Source: Candidatus Zhuqueibacterota bacterium | GTDB lineage: Bacteria; Zhuqueibacterota; Zhuqueibacteria; Residuimicrobiales; Oceaniaggregativiventaceae | Direction: 5' to 3' | NCBI GenBank assembly: GCA_014728115.1 | Contig: WJME01000118.1 | Coordinates: forward strand, 1-64,000 | Length of the DNA: 64,000 nucleotides | Shown here: piece by piece, positions 17,682 through 25,898 of the stretch | Position numbering within the stretch: the first letter of the stretch is position 1 | Layout of the letters: each line of letters opens with the position of its first letter | Position numbers and translations under genes: made by a program | Notes under the pieces: model-generated | The model's input: only the letters and a program-made list of their open reading frames with translations | Database searches by the model: none | What the model was told of the DNA's origin: nothing

Positions 17682-18095
17682 ATGTCAAATGAAAAGATGA
17701 TGCCCGATCCTGTTATCCTTTTCGACGGCGTCTGCAACTTGTGCAATGCCAGTATCGACTTTATCATACGCCATGATTCCAGAGCAAGATATAAATTCGC
17801 TCCCCTGCAAAGTACTGCCGGTCAGCATCTGAAAGAAAGATATCATTTGCGTGATTCGCTCTATTCAGTCATATTGATTGAAAATAACCAGATATACAAC
17901 AAATCGACTGCTGCCCTGAAAATCGCCAAACACCTTTCCTTTCCCTGGAATCTATTTCATCTATTCATCCATCTTCCCATTCGCTGGCGAGACCGGTTCT
18001 ATGCTTATGTTGCACGCAACCGATATCAATGGTTTGGGAAAAGAGACTCTTGTCGCATTCCCACAGCACATGAAAAGGAACGGTTTCTGGATTGA
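17682..18095 (+). CDS. DCC family thiol-disulfide oxidoreductase-like protein (YuxK/DUF393)
   Basis: 137 residues, a normal length for the DCC family. The defining FDGVCNLCN motif is at residues 14-22, giving a CxxC pair in a thioredoxin-like fold. The rest of the family pattern follows: IDFIIRHDSRARYKFAPLQS, then SVILIENNQIYNKSTAAL, then an aromatic-rich C-terminal region ending in CRIPT. There is no signal peptide, so it is cytosolic or membrane-associated. Family members are presumed disulfide or electron-transfer proteins; their substrates are poorly known. It stands alone between the repeat proteins and the GH97 gene. Confidence 0.88.
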   Translation: MSNEKMMPDPVILFDGVCNLCNASIDFIIRHDSRARYKFAPLQSTAGQHLKERYHLRDSLYSVILIENNQIYNKSTAALKIAKHLSFPWNLFHLFIHLPIRWRDRFYAYVARNRYQWFGKRDSCRIPTAHEKERFLD

Positions 18096-18207
18096 GCTTG
18101 CTGTTTGTCTGAGTTGAAATGTTCAAAACACTTTTTTCTCCTAAATGACCTATATTTTGTCAGGCATATGAGGTTCTATTCATAGTTTTCTGTGGAGAAA
18201 ATACCAT

Positions 18208-18235
18208 TTGAAAAGTATCTCTGATTTTGTATTTT
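18208..18235 (+). promoter_or_regulatory. Candidate promoter of the GH97 gene
   Basis: TTGAAA (18208-18213) and TATTTT (18230-18235) are 16 nt apart. Read as an FCB-type promoter this is TTG-N19-TATTTTAC, partly matching TAnnTTTG. The start codon lies 37 nt downstream. Confidence 0.4.
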
Positions 18236-18272
18236 ACACTTTGCAATGCATTCTAATTGAAAGGGCGTCGAG

Positions 18273-20249
18273 ATGAAATTCATGAATGTGATTCTGTGGA
18301 TCGGGATCTCTGTGTTATTCCTTCTGGCCTGTTCCGGTGGACAAACGAGTGGTTCCTGGCAGGTGAGTTCACCCAATGGGTTGATAAAAATGGAACTTGA
18401 TCTGGCCAAACCCGGAGATACTCAGGAAACCTCGCTCACTTTTCGTGTGCTATATATTGATAATGGCGAAAACGTCGAATTGGTACGACCATCGCCAATA
18501 GGCCTTGTCAGAGAGGATGAAAAATTCGATCGTAATTTACGCTTTTTAGGCTCCTCCAGCGAGCTCATCGATGAAACCTATACTTTGCTGCATGGAAAGC
18601 AATTGCAAAATCATAATCACGCGAATCAGATCACATTGAACTTTGAAAATGATCGCGGTGCCAAACTGGACCTCATCCTGCGAGCCTATGATGATGGCGT
18701 TGCTTTTAGATATCGCTTTCCGGAACAGGAAAACGACGTGGTCACTATGGCTGCCGAGTTGACCGGATTTAATATGCCCCTCGAGGGTAAAGCCTTTACA
18801 TTACCGCACGATTCCGCAACCATGTATACGCCTGCTTATGAGAATTATTTTCAAAATGGCATCGAAATAGGAACCAACTCGCCAACTGAATCGGGATGGT
18901 CTTTTCCTGCACTGTTTGATTTATATGATGAACATTATTGGGTCCTGTTGACCGAATCTGATCTTGATCGACAGTATTGCGGCACACGCCTGCACTCGGA
19001 TGCTGCGAATGGCCTTTACCGGATTCGTTTCCCTGATACCGAGGAAGGAGAGGGAAGAGGAAACGTTCAGCCATCCTCTGATTTGCCCTGGACCCTGCCA
19101 TGGCGGGTCATCATTGTCGGTGACTCTGCTGCTGACATTGCCGAAAGCAATCTGGTCAACCATGTGAGTTCACCCAGCAAAGTCAAGGATACCGACTGGA
19201 TCAAACCCGGACGCGTCTCCTGGAGTTGGTGGTCTGCCAGTGACAGTCCTAAAGATCCGGAGGCATTACGATCTTTTATCGATCTGGCCGAAGAAATGAA
19301 ATGGGAATACTCTCTCATCGACGCCAACTGGAATGAGATGGGGGATGAGGTGATCAAAGAGCTTGTGGAATATGGAAAAAAAAGAGATGTGGGCATTCTG
19401 CTTTGGTACAATTCCGGAGGCCCGCATAATATTGTCACTGAAGCGCCGCGGGATCGAATGATGGGAAAAGAGCGCCGGCGTAAAGAGATGGCCTGGTTAC
19501 ATGATTTGGGAGTAAAGGGAATCAAAGTCGATTTTTTTCAGAGTGATAAGCAAAATATCATTGCTCATTATCTCGACATACTTGAAGATGCGGCTGAATT
19601 TGAGTTAATGATCAATTTTCATGGATGCACCCTGCCCAGAGGATGGACGCGTACCTATCCTCATCTGATGACCATGGAAGCCGTCCGGGGCGGTGAATCG
19701 TACAAGTTTGCACCGGAATATCCCGAACACGCACCCTGGCACAATACCATTTTGCCGTTTGCACGCAATACCGTAGGTCCCATGGATTATACGCCGGTAA
19801 CATTTTCAGATGTGACCTATCCCCATCTGACAACCAATGCACACGAACTGGCACTTGCCGTGGCATTTGAATCCGGCTTGCAACATTTTGCAGATAAAGT
19901 CGATGCCTATCTCAAAGCTCCCTCATTGGTCAAAACGTTTCTCAGCCAGGTACCCGTGATTTGGCAAGAAACCAGAGTATTAGCCGGGTACCCCGGGAAA
20001 CAGGTGGTTATTGCAAGACGTCTTGGCGATGAATGGTATGTTGCAGGGCTGAATGGATTGGATCAGGTAATCAATGTTGAAATTGATTTTAGCTTTTTAG
20101 GATCCGGTTCTTACAAGGGGATGTGGATCGGTGACGGTCCGAGTGATCGTGAATTTGCGATCGAGGAAATCGCTGCCGAGCCGGGTCAACAAATGCCCGT
20201 ACGTATGCGAGCCTATGGGGGCTTTGTGATGCAGTTGGAAAAGGACTAG
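18273..20249 (+). CDS. GH97 family glycoside hydrolase lipoprotein
   Basis: 658 residues, the usual size for GH97. The N-terminus is a lipoprotein signal (LFLLACSGG). The three GH97 parts are visible. An N-terminal beta-sandwich begins with WQVSSPNGLIKMELDL. A TIM barrel follows, with SWSWWSASDSP, YSLIDANWNEMG and LGVKGIKVDFFQSD. A C-terminal sandwich contains VIARRLGDEWYVAGLNG. Asp 420 in KVDFF occupies the position of the nucleophile in retaining members; inverting SusB-type enzymes lack an Asp there, so a retaining alpha-glycosidase (galactosidase-like) is more likely than a SusB-type glucosidase. MINFHGCTLPRGWTRTYPHLMTMEAVRGGE is split here only for reference to the conserved second half of the barrel (residues ~447-475). 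A periplasmic lipid-anchored location is expected. Confidence 0.9.
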   Translation: MKFMNVILWIGISVLFLLACSGGQTSGSWQVSSPNGLIKMELDLAKPGDTQETSLTFRVLYIDNGENVELVRPSPIGLVREDEKFDRNLRFLGSSSELIDETYTLLHGKQLQNHNHANQITLNFENDRGAKLDLILRAYDDGVAFRYRFPEQENDVVTMAAELTGFNMPLEGKAFTLPHDSATMYTPAYENYFQNGIEIGTNSPTESGWSFPALFDLYDEHYWVLLTESDLDRQYCGTRLHSDAANGLYRIRFPDTEEGEGRGNVQPSSDLPWTLPWRVIIVGDSAADIAESNLVNHVSSPSKVKDTDWIKPGRVSWSWWSASDSPKDPEALRSFIDLAEEMKWEYSLIDANWNEMGDEVIKELVEYGKKRDVGILLWYNSGGPHNIVTEAPRDRMMGKERRRKEMAWLHDLGVKGIKVDFFQSDKQNIIAHYLDILEDAAEFELMINFHGCTLPRGWTRTYPHLMTMEAVRGGESYKFAPEYPEHAPWHNTILPFARNTVGPMDYTPVTFSDVTYPHLTTNAHELALAVAFESGLQHFADKVDAYLKAPSLVKTFLSQVPVIWQETRVLAGYPGKQVVIARRLGDEWYVAGLNGLDQVINVEIDFSFLGSGSYKGMWIGDGPSDREFAIEEIAAEPGQQMPVRMRAYGGFVMQLEKD

Positions 20250-20253
20250 GTCT

Positions 20254-20291
20254 GATCGGGCCGTTCTGCAAGCAGGTTGATCGGCCCGATC
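20254..20291. terminator. Bidirectional hairpin between convergent genes
   Basis: GATCGGGCCG (20254-20263) pairs with CGGCCCGATC (20282-20291), and the loop contains an inner CTGC-AA-GCAG stem. It lies between the convergent GH97 and DUF1080 genes. U-tracts are short on both sides. Confidence 0.5.
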
Positions 20292-20328
20292 TGTTTCCGG
20301 ACAAGATATTCTTGACTGTCGTGAATAC

Positions 20329-21042
20329 TCAGTTGCACTCGACAGGACGCAACCGGATATTCCGATACGCCACCGGACCATGATCGCCTTGCAGCATGAG
20401 CGGCCCGAGGGGTTCTTCATTTTCGAATGCAGCCGAGCGCGTCGGACCTGTTATTTTTACATTTTGCTGCACGAGTTGACCGTTCAGGCGAACCTCCGGA
20501 AATTCGGCATCTTTAATTTTTTCACCCTGTTCATTAAACTTTGGTGCGCAAAAGCGGATATAAAAGGTTTGCCATTGGCCCGGGGGAAGACTGGCATTGA
20601 CCATAGGCGGATGACCTTCGAATCCCTTTCCATCCTGCCATCGTTGATAGATGCCTCCCACGTCGGCATGCCTTAAATCCTTTTCTCCGTAACTATCCAG
20701 TACCTGGACTTCGTACCGTCCCATCAGATAGATTCCAGAATTCGAGTTTTTTGCCACTTTAAACTCAACCTCCAGTTCACAAGAGCTATGCATAAAATCA
20801 CTGAAAAGATGAACGGTGCGGCCAGAGGGCCCGTTCCATCCCACACCGGTTCCTGTGACCGGGGCCAGATGTGTGGAATCCCCTGGCATCAATTTGACAT
20901 CACCGGCAGATTGCCAGTCACCGACCTCGGTTTGCCAGTCTGAAAAGCCCGGATCCATCTCCAATTCTATCCAATCCCGTTGTTGCGAGGATGGGCTGCA
21001 AGCCATTAAAAGAGTGATTCCCATGAACCAAACAATTTTCAT
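20329..21042 (-). CDS. DUF1080 (3-keto-disaccharide hydrolase-type) lipoprotein
   Basis: 237 residues. The signal is a lipoprotein type (TLLMACSPS, Cys about 15). The remainder is one DUF1080 concanavalin-like sandwich: WQTEVGDWQSAGDVKL, then SCELEVEFKVAKNSNSGIYL, GRYEVQVLDSYG, PPGQWQTFYIRF, and a closing PLMLQGDHGPVAYRNIRLRP. These are the family's signature segments. DUF1080 domains are linked to hydrolysis or lyase action on 3-keto-glycosides and to glycan binding. A GGGAGG ribosome-binding sequence precedes the start. It is convergent with GH97, and two more DUF1080 domains occur at 41986-45255. The precise substrate is unknown. Confidence 0.87.
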   Translation of the reverse strand: MKIVWFMGITLLMACSPSSQQRDWIELEMDPGFSDWQTEVGDWQSAGDVKLMPGDSTHLAPVTGTGVGWNGPSGRTVHLFSDFMHSSCELEVEFKVAKNSNSGIYLMGRYEVQVLDSYGEKDLRHADVGGIYQRWQDGKGFEGHPPMVNASLPPGQWQTFYIRFCAPKFNEQGEKIKDAEFPEVRLNGQLVQQNVKITGPTRSAAFENEEPLGPLMLQGDHGPVAYRNIRLRPVECN

Positions 21043-21116
21043 CGTCCCTCCCGGTATAAAATTTTCCTGATGATTCTAGCGTTACAATAAAATATTGAAT
21101 ATCCTGAACATTTTAC

Positions 21117-21145
21117 TTGCATTAATGGAAAAACATGCCTATAAT
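21117..21145 (+). promoter_or_regulatory. Sigma-70-type promoter of the VOC gene
   Basis: TTGCAT (21117-21122), a 17-nt spacer and a perfect TATAAT (21140-21145). The transcript would have a leader of about 95 nt before the ATG at 21245. Confidence 0.65.
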
Positions 21146-21244
21146 AAAGGTGTACAAAATAACACCAATATTTTTTACGGCATTGGTTATTGCATAGATA
21201 CACATTTTTTTCATGTTTTCAAAGAGAAAATGAAAGGACACATT

Positions 21245-22021
21245 ATGAGCGAAATCAAGGAACACGCACCCGGTACATTTTGTTGGCTGGACCTGGCAAC
21301 CCCTGACCCTGAAGCTGCCAAAGAGTTTTACCATGAATTGTTTGGATGGACCTTTAACGACATGGCTGCCGGTGATGAAGGAGGGATTTATAGCTTTGCA
21401 GAGAAGAACAAAAAACCTGTTGCCGGAATGTATGAATTGAGTCTCGATCAAAAAAATCAGGAATTACCTCCGCACTGGCTTCCTTATGTGTGTGTGCAAA
21501 ATGCCCAGGACATCGCGCGGAGGGTGGTGGATCAAAACGGCCTGGTTGTGGTGCCTGTATTTGACGTTATGGGGCACGGTAATATGGGCGTGATTCAGGA
21601 TAATGTCGGCGCTTTTCTGGGATTGTGGCAACCCAAGCAGCATCAAGGATATGCCTATGTCAATGAACACGGAACGGTTTGTTGGAATGAGCTTGCTGTC
21701 AAGGATATGGAAAAACCGGTATCGTTTTATGAAACCCTCTTTGGCTGGAAAGCAAAAACTGAAAACATGGGCGAGATGCCCTATACCACATTTTCTATGC
21801 AAAAAAACATGGTTGCAGGCATGTATCCCATGCCAGAACACATGCAGAGCGTACCTCCTCATTGGCTGCCCTATTTCAAGATCGAAGAAATCGAGAAAAA
21901 TGTTGCCAAAATACCATCTCAAAAGGGAGAAATTCTCATGCCTGTTACCCGGGCAGAAGGGGTCGGCCTTTTTGCCGTTGCGCAAGATCCGCAGGGTGCT
22001 GCATTTGGCCTGGTGGAGTGA
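21245..22021 (+). CDS. Double VOC (glyoxalase/bleomycin-resistance fold) protein
   Basis: 258 residues from the ATG at 21245, which has AAAGGA 7-8 nt upstream and gives the expected N-terminus (MSEIKEHAPGTFCWLDLATP). The open frame continues upstream to 21095 but that part has no family resemblance and contains the promoter. Two tandem vicinal-oxygen-chelate modules occupy residues ~8-128 and ~137-258. Each opens with FCWLDLATPDPEAAKEFYHELFGW-type or VCWNELAVKDMEKPVSFYETLFGW-type sequence and closes with a DPQGAAFGL-type strand. This layout matches the CFP30B/27-kDa antigen-like subgroup of hydroxylase-like VOC proteins. Its substrate is not known. There is no signal peptide. Confidence 0.88.
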   Translation: MSEIKEHAPGTFCWLDLATPDPEAAKEFYHELFGWTFNDMAAGDEGGIYSFAEKNKKPVAGMYELSLDQKNQELPPHWLPYVCVQNAQDIARRVVDQNGLVVVPVFDVMGHGNMGVIQDNVGAFLGLWQPKQHQGYAYVNEHGTVCWNELAVKDMEKPVSFYETLFGWKAKTENMGEMPYTTFSMQKNMVAGMYPMPEHMQSVPPHWLPYFKIEEIEKNVAKIPSQKGEILMPVTRAEGVGLFAVAQDPQGAAFGLVE

Positions 22022-22041
22022 TAGGTCTTTTTTCAAGATTT

Positions 22042-22089
22042 GATGGCAAGGTATGAGAGGCGTTTAACACCCCTCATGCCTGTGCCATC
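22042..22089. terminator. Long hairpin between convergent VOC and LysE genes
   Basis: GATGGCA (22042-22048) pairs with TGCCATC (22083-22089), continuing inward through GGTATGAG / CTCATGCC with small bulges. No clear U-tract follows on the plus strand; on the minus strand an A/T-rich stretch follows. It could stop transcription from either side. Confidence 0.45.
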
Positions 22090-22150
22090 TGAATGAACTC
22101 TGGCTATCGGTTGCCCATTCACGCAGTCGTCAATTATTTTAATCAATGTG

Positions 22151-22762
22151 TCAGGATAGACGTTGGATCCCGTCTGCAACAAGCCAAATACTGAATCCCA
22201 AAAGCAATACCCCCATGATACGGTTAATGATCAAAAGCCATTCAGAGGAGAGCCGGCGTCTTCCCTGAAAAGCGAGGATGGCGATCAGGGCTTTGGCACC
22301 GATCAAACAGAGATAAAATCCTCCTATAAAGCCGACAGCTGCCATTGGTCCGGCCTGATACGCTTTTATCACCGTGGGTACGCCCAATGCGATCCAGAAC
22401 AAATAGGGATGGGGATTGGTTGCATTGACCACGATACCGCGGAATGCACTGTGATGATGAGCGGTTTCTGGCTGGATATCAAATTTTTGCAGGCGAATAC
22501 TCGACAGTCCCAAATAGGCGACATATAGCCCTCCGGCAAGGGATAGAAAACCCAGAACGGACTGCTGGTGAGAAAACCGGGATAATATCCAGGTGCTGAA
22601 AAAGATGATGGGCAGATCCGTGAACAAGGGGGCAAAAGCAACCCAGAGTCCTGCTTTTAATCCCCGCTGCAATGATTCATTGATCACCAGTGCGAACAAA
22701 GGGCCCGGGCTGAATCCTGCAGAGAGTCCCAGCATCAGGCCTGCTACGATATATGAAATCAC
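22151..22762 (-). CDS. LysE family amino acid exporter
   Basis: 203 residues from a GTG start with AAAGGAG 5 nt upstream. The family signature is at the N-terminus (LMLGLSAGFSPGPLFALV, with the conserved GxxPGP-like element). About six hydrophobic segments follow, plus ATNPHPYLFWIALG, the conserved 'NP.PxxFW' loop. The size and topology fit LysE/RhtB transporters, which export amino acids or related small molecules across the inner membrane. The substrate cannot be assigned from sequence. It is convergent with the VOC gene and divergent from the subtilase. Confidence 0.92.
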   Translation of the reverse strand: MISYIVAGLMLGLSAGFSPGPLFALVINESLQRGLKAGLWVAFAPLFTDLPIIFFSTWILSRFSHQQSVLGFLSLAGGLYVAYLGLSSIRLQKFDIQPETAHHHSAFRGIVVNATNPHPYLFWIALGVPTVIKAYQAGPMAAVGFIGGFYLCLIGAKALIAILAFQGRRRLSSEWLLIINRIMGVLLLGFSIWLVADGIQRLS

Positions 22763-22874
22763 CTGACTCCTTTGTGTTTGATATAATTTAAAAATATCCT
22801 TGCATTAGACAACTTTTTATTGCAATTCACATTGGGATTGGCTATCATTTCGGATAAATATTTTGGAGGAGACC

Positions 22875-25730
22875 ATGAAGCTGCACGCATTGCCCCTTTT
22901 GATCAGCTTATTCCTGTGGACAGGGTTGCCGGGACAGGATATCGAACCCTGGAATTTTATTTCCCTTTCTACGTGTGGAATCGATGATTTTTTGCGCGAC
23001 CATCCCGACTATGACGGCAGGGGAACCGTTATTTTTGTTCTGGATACAGGTGTGGATATGGATATCCCCGGTCTGTTACAAACCAGTACCGGCAAACGCA
23101 AAGTGATCGATGTACAGGATTTCTCGGGCGAAGGGGATGTCCATCTCGAAAAAGCTATACAGCTCGAGACCGGGGCCTGGAGTGATAAGACTAAAAAATT
23201 GCCCCTCTATGGCGTGGAAAAACTCGATCTGGAGCCGGTGAACCCGAATGAATATTATGTCGGCTATTGGGATGAAACCCGTTTCAAGAATGCCGAGGTG
23301 CATGATATCAATGATAATGGCCACACCGATGATGTGATTGCGGTATTGGCTTTTGCCGCCCAAACAGACACCCAGGCGGTTTGGGTCGCATACGTGGATA
23401 CAGATCTCGATGGAGAGATCGATGATGAAATGCCGTTGCAGGATTACAAGAATCATTACGATACCTTTCATTTCGATCGTGTCATGCCCGAGGAACAGAG
23501 CCGTCCCATGACCTTTGCAATAAATATCACGCCTAGAGAAAAAGTGACTTTTGTTTTTACAGATAATTCCCATGGAACCCACGTAGCAGGCATCGCAGCC
23601 GGATACCGAATCGGCAATCTCGATGGATTTAACGGGGTGGCTCCGGGAGCGCAGGTTGTGGGAATCAAGATCGCAGATGGCCGCTATGGCAGCATCAGCA
23701 TGACCGAAAGCATGAAAAAAGCCTATGAATACGCAGACGAATACAGCCGGGAACACGAGGTTCCCTGTATTATCAATATGAGTTTTGGCGTCGGATCAGA
23801 ATGGGAAGGGCAGGCTGAAATCGAAACGTTTCTCAATTCGTTGTTGGATGAAAATGAGTACCTCGCCTTGTGCTTGTCAGCAGGGAATGAAGGTCCGGGA
23901 TTGTCGACCATCGGCAACCCGGCCGGAGCTCAAAAAGCTCTCACGGTCGGCGCGTTATTGTCACGTGAAACAGCGAGCGATGCCTATGGCACAATTCTAC
24001 CGCATCACGGAATATTGCATTTTAGTTCGCGTGGTGGTGAACTGGCCAAACCCGATATCATAGCTCCGGGGGCTGCGATTGCAACGGTTCCCAGGTATGC
24101 GCGCAGCGGCCGCATGTGGGGCACGAGTATGTCCTCTCCCTTTGCCGCAGGATCATTGGCCTTGCTCTATAGCGGTGCCTTGCAAGAATTTTCTGATAGA
24201 GTGCCATTCCATCTCGTCAAGCGTGCAATTATCAATAGTGCCCAGCGGCTGGATGCGTATGAGCTTTATGAGCAAGGAGGGGGTCTGTGCCAGGTACCGG
24301 CTGCTTTTGAGTTGCTAAAAAAATTGCAGCAGGATTTTCTCGCACCGGTAAAAGAATTTACTGTCTCTACCTATGTCCCCGGGGCGCCGGATAGTAAGGC
24401 GCCTGTGAGCTATTGGCGAAGCTCAACCCTCCCCTGGGATCGCAAGATCAGTTTTGAGGTCAAACCTGTCTTTTATGAGAATGCCAGCCAGGACACCCGG
24501 CTCGATTACTATGGGGCATTCAATCTCACCAGCCAGTCCGATTGGCTAAAGCCTGTTTCTTCATCTGTGGCCATCCGGGGGCAAGCATCGGTCACGGTCA
24601 ATGTACAACTCGATGCCTCGAAAATGCAAAATCCCGGTGTTTATAGTGGTAAAATCATTGCCTATCCCAAAGACAAAAGACGTGATAACGAATACGCTGC
24701 CTTTGACCTTTGGGTGACGGTTATCGTCCCGGAACGATTCAATGCGACCAAAGGATATGAACGACGATTTCAGGATATTCATGTTGATCCGTTACAGGTT
24801 CATCGCGTTTTTGTCGACATCCCCCCCGGAGCAAGCCTGTTCTCCATTTCAGGATCAACCGATCCTGCAGATTTTTGTAATGTCAGTATCGAGATCTGCG
24901 ATCCTGCCGGACGGACTTTTAAAAACCTCTTTCTCGATAGCGATAGAAATCGTTTCGAATCGGGAGTGGATATTGATACACAAGACCTGACGCCCGGAAT
25001 ATGGGAGGTAGATATCTATGGCTCGTATAATAGCGAAAAAACGTCAAAATGTCGGCTGGATATAGAGTTTTGGGGGTTTTTAGCAGATTCCCGGCCCATG
25101 AGTGATTTTATGCAGCAGATCGGCACGCCCCCTCAATCCAAAGGGCATTTGACGAATCTATTTGCCAAGCCATTCAAAGGATCCGGAAACGGGGTTATGG
25201 ATTCGTTTATCAGAACGATCAAACAAAAACTGGACTTTAAGCTGCCCCTGACTCACACCTTTCACCTTGATTCTTCGCTCAAAGGCGTCGAATTTGAGCT
25301 GTCAATGGGCAGAAAAGATTACGCAAAGTTTACGGATATCGCCTTGCAAATTCTTGACGATTCCGGTAGAGAGGTGGCCAGTGGTGCGATGGGATATTTT
25401 CGGGAATCTTTGGATTATTTTCCGCGCTCATTGAATAGCTCCAGAGAATATACCCTCAAAGTCATTCCCGGTGCAACTTTTGAAACCGGCGGACCTGTTG
25501 ATGTGTCGATCACTGAACGATACATTAACAAAAACAAGATTCCTCTCAGCGTTCACCTCGATAAAGCCACTACATTTATGCTCGTTCCCGGTATCAGGCA
25601 CACTGTGACCATTGCTGCCGATGGCACTTTTCCACAACCCCCACAGGGATTTAAAAACTGTGGCCAAATCGAGTTTTATGAAAGCGGCACCCAGGCAAAG
25701 GTTTTGGTCGTTCCTCTTGTTATGGACTGA
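22875..25730 (+). CDS. Exported subtilisin-family serine peptidase, tripeptidyl-peptidase II-like
   Basis: 951 residues from the ATG at 22875, placed by GGAGGAG 4 nt upstream (the upstream TTG at 22863 is rejected). A signal peptide ends near GLPGQ. The S8 catalytic triad is intact: Asp 57 in FVLDTGVD, His 233 in SHGTHVAGIAAG and Ser 418 in GTSMSSPFAAG, with the oxyanion Asn in SAGNEGPG. The ~175-residue insert between Asp and His is characteristic of tripeptidyl-peptidase II-like subtilases. The ~500-residue beta-rich C-terminal extension (for example VSTYVPGAPDSK, then FELSMGRKDYAKF) also fits that group. It has a signal peptide, so it should act in the periplasm or outside. A strong hairpin follows the stop. 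It is a single gene. Confidence 0.9.
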   Translation: MKLHALPLLISLFLWTGLPGQDIEPWNFISLSTCGIDDFLRDHPDYDGRGTVIFVLDTGVDMDIPGLLQTSTGKRKVIDVQDFSGEGDVHLEKAIQLETGAWSDKTKKLPLYGVEKLDLEPVNPNEYYVGYWDETRFKNAEVHDINDNGHTDDVIAVLAFAAQTDTQAVWVAYVDTDLDGEIDDEMPLQDYKNHYDTFHFDRVMPEEQSRPMTFAINITPREKVTFVFTDNSHGTHVAGIAAGYRIGNLDGFNGVAPGAQVVGIKIADGRYGSISMTESMKKAYEYADEYSREHEVPCIINMSFGVGSEWEGQAEIETFLNSLLDENEYLALCLSAGNEGPGLSTIGNPAGAQKALTVGALLSRETASDAYGTILPHHGILHFSSRGGELAKPDIIAPGAAIATVPRYARSGRMWGTSMSSPFAAGSLALLYSGALQEFSDRVPFHLVKRAIINSAQRLDAYELYEQGGGLCQVPAAFELLKKLQQDFLAPVKEFTVSTYVPGAPDSKAPVSYWRSSTLPWDRKISFEVKPVFYENASQDTRLDYYGAFNLTSQSDWLKPVSSSVAIRGQASVTVNVQLDASKMQNPGVYSGKIIAYPKDKRRDNEYAAFDLWVTVIVPERFNATKGYERRFQDIHVDPLQVHRVFVDIPPGASLFSISGSTDPADFCNVSIEICDPAGRTFKNLFLDSDRNRFESGVDIDTQDLTPGIWEVDIYGSYNSEKTSKCRLDIEFWGFLADSRPMSDFMQQIGTPPQSKGHLTNLFAKPFKGSGNGVMDSFIRTIKQKLDFKLPLTHTFHLDSSLKGVEFELSMGRKDYAKFTDIALQILDDSGREVASGAMGYFRESLDYFPRSLNSSREYTLKVIPGATFETGGPVDVSITERYINKNKIPLSVHLDKATTFMLVPGIRHTVTIAADGTFPQPPQGFKNCGQIEFYESGTQAKVLVVPLVMD

Positions 25731-25738
25731 ATATTTAG

Positions 25739-25771
25739 GTATCCCGGAAACTTTTTCCGGGATACTCTTGT
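25739..25771 (+). terminator. Rho-independent-type terminator after the subtilase
   Basis: GTATCCCGGAAA (25739-25750), CTT loop, TTTCCGGGATAC (25754-25765); twelve perfect pairs followed by TCTTGT. Confidence 0.7.
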
Positions 25772-25898
25772 ATCAGGCTGACTGTTTGATGGCAAAAAAA
25801 TTTTCGATCCTTTGATACCCTTTCAAGAGCTTTGTTGATTAATCTTCTGCAAAATTACACTTTTTTTGTAATTTAGCAAAAGAAAAACAGGAAGACGA

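Noticed and set aside
21095-21244. N-terminal extension of the VOC protein
   Set aside because: This part contains the promoter TTGCAT-N17-TATAAT and no domain; the ATG at 21245 has a ribosome-binding site and a canonical N-terminus.
22800-22812. TTGCATTAGACAA upstream of the subtilase, identical to part of the sigma-54 promoter region at 28681
   Set aside because: No GG at the -24 position 12 bp upstream, so it is not a sigma-54 promoter; the shared 13-mer is probably chance.
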